Shown here piece after piece: positions 42,158 through 47,501 of a stretch of 47,501 bases of DNA. The notes beneath the pieces were generated by a model that saw nothing but the letters and a program-made list of their open reading frames with translations, was not told the DNA's origin and ran no database searches. Made by a program: the position numbers and the translations under genes. The stretch is taken from contig JANFNE010000091.1 in the NCBI GenBank assembly GCA_024867545.1, positions 1-47,501 of the forward strand, read 5' to 3'. Within the stretch, counting starts at the first letter, position 1, and each line of letters starts with the position of its first letter. This stretch comes from Phytopythium helicoides (lineage: Eukaryota > Oomycota > Peronosporomycetes > Pythiales > Pythiaceae).

Positions 42158-42806
42158 ATGAATTTTGAAACAATATTTTTCTTTTTTTTTTTCAAGTATA
42201 GCTTTAACTTCAGCTATATTTGTAATATATTCTACAAATACAATATATTCTGCATTTTTTTTAATATTAGTTTTTGTAAATTCAACAGGGTTATTATTAA
42301 TATCAGAAGTTGAATTTATATCTATAATGTTAATTATTATTTATGTAGGCGCTATTACTGTTTTATTTTTATTTGTTATTATGATGTTAGATATTAATGT
42401 ATTAATTGATAAAAATAAAAATAGTAATAATTTTGGTTATCTTCCAATTATTTTTTTAATAAGTTTTATTTTTTTTTAGAAACTTTTTTAAATGTTTAGT
42501 AAAATTTTTACTTACATATTATCATATAATTGATCAATCTTTTTTTAAGAATGATTTATTTTATAGACCTTATATAAATTATGTTGATAGTATAACAAAT
42601 ATTGAAACAATTGGACAAATTTTATATAGTTATTATGCGTTTTTTTTTTTTAGCATCAGGTATTATATTATTAATAGCTTTAATTGGAGCTGTTTTTTTA
42701 ACTAAAAAAGAAAAAAAAAAAACAAAATTTTTTAACTAAAAATATATATAAACAATTATCTAGAGATTCATTGAAAGCTATTTTCAATGTTAAAAATAAA
42801 AATTAA
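42158..42806 (+). CDS. nad6: NADH dehydrogenase subunit 6 (frameshifted)
   Basis: Nad6 (NuoJ), membrane subunit of complex I. Start MNFETIFFFF at 42158, then IALTSAIFVIYSTNTIYSAF, EVEFISIMLIIIYVGAITVLFLFVIMML (the Nad6 pi-bulge helix), and after a lost base near 42478 a C-terminal part with QILYSYYAFFF and LIALIGAVFLT, ending QLSRDSLKAIFNVKNKN-stop. About 215 residues. Indels lie near 42168-42190, 42478, 42650 and 42720. trnR follows at once. Confidence 0.9.
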
Positions 42807-42807
42807 A

Positions 42808-42880
42808 ACGACCTTAACTTAATTGGTAGAGTATTAGCCTTCTAAGCTTTAAAATCTTGGTTCAAGTCCAAGAGGTTGTA
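42808..42880 (+). tRNA. trnR(ucu): tRNA-Arg(UCU)
   Basis: Acceptor ACGACCT/AGGTTGT, loop CTTCTAA between TTAGC and GCTTT (anticodon TCT), and T-loop TTCAAGT. Confidence 0.88.
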
Positions 42881-43113
42881 AAAATATTATAAATAAAAAA
42901 AATTTTATATTATCTGAAATTATTTTAAATTCATGTTATTAAAATAAAATTTTATTATAAATACTTTTGAAAAAAGGGAATTATAATTTATATTTATAAT
43001 ATTTTTGTATTTATATGTATTTTATATTTTTTTAATAAAAAATTAATAAATATTTTTTATTTTTTAAGTGAATTAATATAGAGATTGTAAAAATTTTTTA
43101 AAAAAATAAATTT
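42881..43113. other. AT-rich spacer between trnR and the unknown ORF
   Basis: 233 bases, nearly all A/T, with several A/T tracts and small dyads (for example AATTATAATTTATATTTATAA near 42980-43003). No ORF or RNA gene is seen. It is the longest gene-free stretch in this half and may hold the promoter of the ORF-atp9 block. Confidence 0.5.
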
Positions 43114-43852
43114 ATGAAAGAAAAAAATTTTGAAAACATAATAAATCAAATTATAGAAAACTCTAATTTAGATTTAAAAAGTAAAAAAAATTTAATTTTA
43201 CAAGAATATCAAAATTTAAACAACAACATAAACCAAGATATATTATCTATTTGCAATGCTAATTATGAAACTGATTATGAAAATATAAAAAAAATAACTG
43301 ATTTTCAATTTTTTTTAATGAAATTAATGGGTTGTATACCTATAAATCCTTTAAATCATATTGTTAGATTTGGGGATGAAAGTACTATTTCAATTGAAAA
43401 AAAAATTTTTAAAAAAGTTATAGATGATTCTAATAATAACGGAATAAATTTATCTTCATATAACATGCAAACATCTTTAAAAAATTTTATATTTAATTTA
43501 GATATTAATTTTCAAGATAATTTAAAATTTCAAAATATTTCATTTATTTTTTCGTGAAAATCTTAGAGAAAAAATAGTATTATTAGATTTAGAAAAAGAT
43601 GGTATTAAAGGAAATATTATATTTACGGATTTAGAAAAAATGTTAAATTATGCTGATAATGATTTTTTTTTAGAATCAATAGATTATTTAGAAAATAATT
43701 ATTATTTTTTTATTTTATTTTCTGTTAGGTTTTATAATATTTTAAATTATATTTTTAAAAGTTATTATTATTATAAATATATATATTTTAATTTTTTAAA
43801 TTATAATTATTTAATATTATTAAAAAATGTACATATTAAAATATATTTTTAA
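43114..43852 (+). CDS. Unknown ORF of ~246 codons upstream of atp9 (one frameshift)
   Basis: I do not recognise this gene. The first 147 codons are open and non-repetitive: MKEKNFENIINQIIENSN with several acidic/Asn-rich helices, then DFQFFLMKLMGCIPINPLNH and IVRFGDESTISIEKKIFKK. After one lost or gained T in the run at 43545-43552 the frame continues as REN LREKIVLLDLEKDGIKG then TDLEKMLNYADNDFFLES. The last ~50 codons are Tyr/Phe-rich and hydrophobic, and may be out of frame. Composition is more like a soluble enzyme or structural protein than the lysine-rich ribosomal proteins. It shows no clear similarity to orf178. It is on the same strand as atp9, 171 bases upstream. Confidence 0.6.
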
Positions 43853-44023
43853 TATTATGATAATTTTTAATTTATTTAAAATATATAAAAATTATAAAGA
43901 AAATTTTTATTAAATTTTAAAATAAATAAATATATGGACATATAAAATGAAATTAAATATCAAATAAAATATTTTTTATAGTGTTTAAGATATTATAATT
44001 TAATACAAAAAAAAATATAACTC

Positions 44024-44250
44024 ATGTTATTACAATCTGCTAAATTTATAGGTGCTGGTTTAACTACCATTGGATTAGCTGGTGCTGGTGTTGGTATTGG
44101 ATCAGTTTTTGGTTCTTTAGTTTTAGTATTTCTAGAAATCCTTCTTTACAACAAGAATTAACTAGAACTGCTATTTTAGGTTTCGCATTAACTGAAGCTA
44201 TTGCTTTATTTGCGTTAATGTTAGCTTTTTTAATTTTATTTGCTTTTTAA
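44024..44250 (+). CDS. atp9: ATP synthase F0 subunit c (one frameshift)
   Basis: Atp9, the c-ring proteolipid, 75 residues. Two helices: [28 protein letters not shown] with the Gly-rich helix, then [39 protein letters not shown] carrying the proton-binding Glu. One T is lost near 44133 (before SRNPSLQQ). The stop at 44248-44250 fits the usual length. Confidence 0.95.
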
Positions 44251-44301
44251 TCAAATATTATAAATAAAAATTATAATTTTTTTATAATTTTTTATTTAAA
44301 A

Positions 44302-44373
44302 GACGAGATAGAGTAATTGGCAACTTATCAGGCTCATAATCTGAAGATGTAGGTTCGAGTCCTACTCACGTCA
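44302..44373 (+). tRNA. trnfM(cau): Initiator tRNA-Met(CAU)
   Basis: The ATAGAGTAATTGGCAAC D-arm and TCAGG/TCTGA anticodon stem with loop CTCATAA are typical of initiator tRNA. T-loop TTCGAGT. The acceptor GACGAGA/TCACGTC has one mismatch. Confidence 0.87.
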
Positions 44374-44431
44374 TTTATAAAAATATTAATAAATAAAATA
44401 TTAATAATTTATATTAAGTATTGATATGTAT

Positions 44432-44463
44432 ATTTACATATATAATATATTATATATGTAAAT
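44432..44463. terminator. Perfect 32-nt palindrome between trnfM and nad4L
   Basis: A 16+16 perfect inverted repeat of purely A/T/C/G type (ATTTACATATATAATA and its complement). It lies between convergent trnfM (+) and nad4L (-), and touches the nad4L stop. It differs in sequence from the palindrome at the repeat boundary but has the same length and setting. Confidence 0.5.
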
Positions 44464-44780
44464 TATAATGATAATAAATTAATTTTATATATTGAAATAT
44501 CACCATAAATTTTAAAAAAAACAATCATAATAGCTAACCCTATAGCAGATTCAGCGGCAGCTACTGTTAAAATTAATAATGAAAAAACTTGTCCTATTAC
44601 ATCATCAATAAATACTGAAAAATATATAAAATTTAAGTTTACTGATAATAATAATAATTCAATAGACATTAAAATAATTATAATATTTTGTCTATTTAAT
44701 ATAATACCAAACAACCTAGACAAAATAAAAAAAAATTTATAATAAAATGATTTAATATATTCATAAATTAAACTAACCAA
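44463..44780 (-). CDS. nad4L: NADH dehydrogenase subunit 4L
   Basis: Nad4L (NuoK), three-helix membrane subunit of complex I, 105 residues. Diagnostic [27 protein letters not shown] with the conserved Glu, then [22 protein letters not shown] with the second Glu. The ATG at 44780 overlaps the end of nad1 by 13 bases, and the first ~20 residues are less conserved, so the start could be later. No frameshift. The stop abuts a palindrome. Confidence 0.94.
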   Translation of the reverse strand: MVSLIYEYIKSFYYKFFFILSRLFGIILNRQNIIIILMSIELLLLSVNLNFIYFSVFIDDVIGQVFSLLILTVAAAESAIGLAIMIVFFKIYGDISIYKINLLSL

Positions 44781-45754
44781 TTAAAACTTATTAAAATACT
44801 TGCAGTGTATAAAAACCAGCTTAATGTAAAAGGTAAAAAAACTTTCCAACCTAATCGCATTAATTGATCATATCTATATCTAGGTAAAATTGCTCTAGCT
44901 AAAACAAATAAAACAACAAAAAAACATACTTTTATACTAAACCAAAAAGATCCAGGTAAAATATCAATTATTTTAATATTAAAAGGAAAAGGTGCTAACC
45001 CAGCCACCTTAAGAATAAAAATAGTATTAAACTACTCATTAATAACATATTTGCGTATTCTCCTAAAAAGAATAAAGCAAAACCCATAGCTGAATATTCA
45101 ACATTATACCCTGAAACTAGTTCTGCTTCTGCTTCAGGTAAATCAAAAGGATGTCTGTTTGTTTCAGCTAGACATGAAATAAAAAAAATTAAAAAAAATT
45201 GGAAAAAGAGGTACACAATACCATATAGTTTTTTGTGCTAAAACTATTGAAATTAAATTTAAAGACTTAGCACATACTATTACAGAAAGTATACAAAAAA
45301 CTTATAGTTAATTCATAAGAAACCATTTGTGCGGTAGATCTTAAAGCACCTAAAAAAGAATATTTTGAATTACTTGACCATCCTGCAATAATAACACCAT
45401 AAACACCTAAAGATGATACTGCTAATAAATATAATATACCTATATTTAATTCAGTAAAAAACATACCTGAACCTAAAGGTATAACAACCCAACTTAATAA
45501 GCTTAAAAAAAAAGCTAATATTGGAGCTAAAATAAATAAAACAACATCTGAATTACTTGGTAAAACAGTTTTCTTTTTACAAATAATTTTAAACCATCTG
45601 CTAATGGTTGTAATAATCCAAAAGTACCTACAACGTTTGGTCCTCTTCTTCTTTGAACAGAAGCTAATACTTTACGTTCTACTAAAGTAAAATAAGCAAC
45701 AGCTATTAATAAAGGTAAAACTAAAATTAAAAATTTTAAAATTGTATAAATCAT
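44768..45754 (-). CDS. nad1: NADH dehydrogenase subunit 1 (frameshifted)
   Basis: Nad1 (NuoH), membrane subunit forming the quinone channel of complex I, about 328 residues. Start [21 protein letters not shown], then [20 protein letters not shown] and [12 protein letters not shown]; middle [64 protein letters not shown]-terminal [19 protein letters not shown]. At least three indels (near 45572, 45230-45305, 45205 and 45005) split it. It starts 2 bases after the nad11 stop. Confidence 0.94.
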
Positions 45755-45756
45755 AA

Positions 45757-47501
45757 TTATTTTTTGTTTTTAAATAATTTATTAGAATTAATCAATATTT
45801 TTGAATATTGTTCTAATATATTTGTATAAAAGGAATTTTTTATTAAATTATCTAAAAAATTAATATTTATTTTAAAATTTTTATTATTATAAATAAAATT
45901 ATTAATAATTTTTAATTTTTTTTTAGATAAGTAAGGTAAAATTTCTTTTATTTTTAAAAAAGATTTTATTTTATTTTTTGATTTTTATTTAAAATAAATT
46001 TATAAATATTTTTATAAATTATAAAATCTTTTCTTTGCTCAGTATCTAAATTTAAAATTGATCATTTTTTGAATAAACCCTTCAATATTTATATAGGTTA
46101 CCTTTTTTTTCTAAAAAAGTTAATCCTGGTAATATTAAATTTGATTTTTGAGCATCTTCTGTAAAATGATGTCCTTGATAAATATAAAATCATTTTTTTT
46201 TATTTTTAGTTTATTTTTTAAATTAGTATTAAATAAATAATATAATTCTGAATTATTTTGATAAAAATTATTATTTAATCCTATTTCTAAAAAATTAATT
46301 AAAGAAGTTTTTGAATTAAAAAATTAATTTTATTTTTTAAAAAAGAAATATTTTTTAATTTTGATATTAAATTATAACCGTTTTTTTGATTAATAACATT
46401 TTCACCAATAATTATTAAAGGGTTTTTCGCTTTTTTTAAATCTTTACAAAAAGAATGTTTTCCTGTAATAATTTTTATTAAAATATCTAAATTCAAACCT
46501 AAATGTTGAACAGGATATGTAAAGTCATTTTTATTACCAACATAAGCTACTTTAAAATTACCTTTTTTTAAAACGGTTTATTAAATGTATATTTAAAATA
46601 GAACCTTCTTGTCTAATATTACTATTAATTATTAAACATAAATCTGATTCTTCTATTGATTTTAAACTATTATTAAATAAAAAATTAGAAGTTAAATCGG
46701 AATTTAATTTTAATTTTTTTTGATCTAAATATTTTTCAAAAAAAATATTATTTATACCTATTTTATTTAAAAATTTTTTTAAAATAAAAATAGATTCTAA
46801 ATCAACTAAATCACCAACGATAGTTTTAATTTTAGAACCATCTTTTTCTAAAAATTTATTATTAATAATATTTAAAGCTTCAAAACCAAGATATTTTTTG
46901 AAATTTATTATTTTCATCTTTAATTAAAGGATATTGAATACGTTTGATATTTTAAACTATCAAAAAAAAATCTAGTTTTATTTGAAATCCATTCTTTATT
47001 GATATTAAAATTAGTTTTAGGTAAAATACGTACAATTTCATTATTAAAAATATCTATTTTAATATTAGAACCTATACCATCTAAAATATCAACTCCTTCT
47101 TTTTTTTTTAATTCCCATGAACGTGCTTTAAAACTAAAAGGTTTTGAAGTTAATGCACCTACAGGACATAAATCTATTAAATTACCAGAAAATGTCAGAA
47201 TTAAATATATTAGGATAATAAAAATTAATTTCAGTTTTATTACCTCTACCTGTGGTACCTAAATTGTCTATTCCACAAATTTCATTTGCAAAACGAACAC
47301 ATCTTGTACAATGAATACATCTTGTCATTATAGTTTTAATGAAAGGACCACAATATTTATCTCTACACCTCTTTTTTTATAAAAAAAAATCTACTACGAT
47401 CAGAACCAAAAATCATTGTTTGATCTTGTAAATCACATTCAGAAGCTTGATCACATATAGGACAATCTAATGGATGATTTATTAATAGAAATTCTAAAAC
47501 A
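45757..47501 (-). CDS. nad11: NADH dehydrogenase subunit 11 (5' end outside window, frameshifted)
   Basis: Nad11 (NuoG, 75 kDa subunit) carries the iron-sulfur chain in the peripheral arm. The window edge cuts it at about residue 85-90: the first visible part is [19 protein letters not shown] (4Fe-4S His/Cys motif), then [24 protein letters not shown] with the Cys pairs of the next cluster, [19 protein letters not shown], the R.WEL block, and then a long, poorly conserved molybdopterin-oxidoreductase-like domain to the stop at 45757. About 580 residues visible of ~670 expected. Several homopolymer indels. Full-length nad11 in mtDNA is typical of stramenopiles and jakobids. Confidence 0.92.

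Overview
This window is most of a mitochondrial genome, almost certainly from a stramenopile of the oomycete/hyphochytrid type. The evidence is the gene content (nad1-7, 4L, 9 and 11; cob; cox1-3; atp1, 6, 8 and 9; tatC; about 16 ribosomal-protein genes; rns, rnl; about 25 tRNA species), the extreme A+T bias, tight intron-free packing with several overlapping genes, the standard genetic code (Trp is TGG, read by trnW-CCA; TGA is not needed as a sense codon), the apparent absence of trnT, and a large inverted repeat. I cannot name a species.

Layout. Positions 1-9748 and 22700-32479 are two arms of one inverted repeat of about 9.75 kb. Each arm carries rpl16(5' part)-rps3-rps19-rpl2 on one strand and, diverging from it, rps13-rps11-trnS-(trnC)-(tatC)-trnL-trnL-rpl14-rpl5-trnG-trnG-trnY-rns-trnW-nad9-cob-orf178. 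The inner end of the repeat is sharp: it takes in the stop codon of nad3 on one side and the last codons of cox1 on the other. The single-copy region 9749-22699 holds nad3, trnD, atp6, cox3, rps7, rps12, five tRNAs, rps10 and nad2 on the minus strand. From a divergent AT-rich spacer at 15.1 kb it then holds nad7, an rpl10-like gene, trnH, nad4, trnE, atp1, cox2, a 34-codon ORF resembling TatA, and cox1 on the plus strand. The region after 32479 runs rpl16, trnI(CAU)-like, an S1-like ORF, atp8, trnK, trnA, rps14, rps8, rpl6, rps2, rps4, rnl, four tRNAs, nad5, nad6, trnR, an unknown ORF, atp9 and trnfM. It ends with nad4L, nad1 and nad11 on the minus strand; nad11 runs off the window.

The genes encode the membrane core of complex I, cytochrome b of complex III, the complex IV core, F0/F1 subunits of ATP synthase, part of the mitoribosome, and the Tat translocase core subunit TatC. 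The strongest novelty candidates are the short orf34 between cox2 and cox1, which has the fold layout expected of the TatA partner of TatC; the two unknown acidic proteins orf178 (in the repeat) and the ~246-codon ORF upstream of atp9; the divergent rpl10-like and S1-like ORFs; and a conserved hairpin-bearing spacer between the two trnG genes.

Quality warning. Many genes are interrupted by single-base indels, nearly all in homopolymers. The two repeat arms often differ at these sites, one arm being intact where the other is broken. These look like long-read consensus errors, worst at about 34.2-36.5 kb (rps14 to rps4) and 40.1-41.9 kb (nad5). I treat the broken genes as functional genes with sequence errors, not as pseudogenes.
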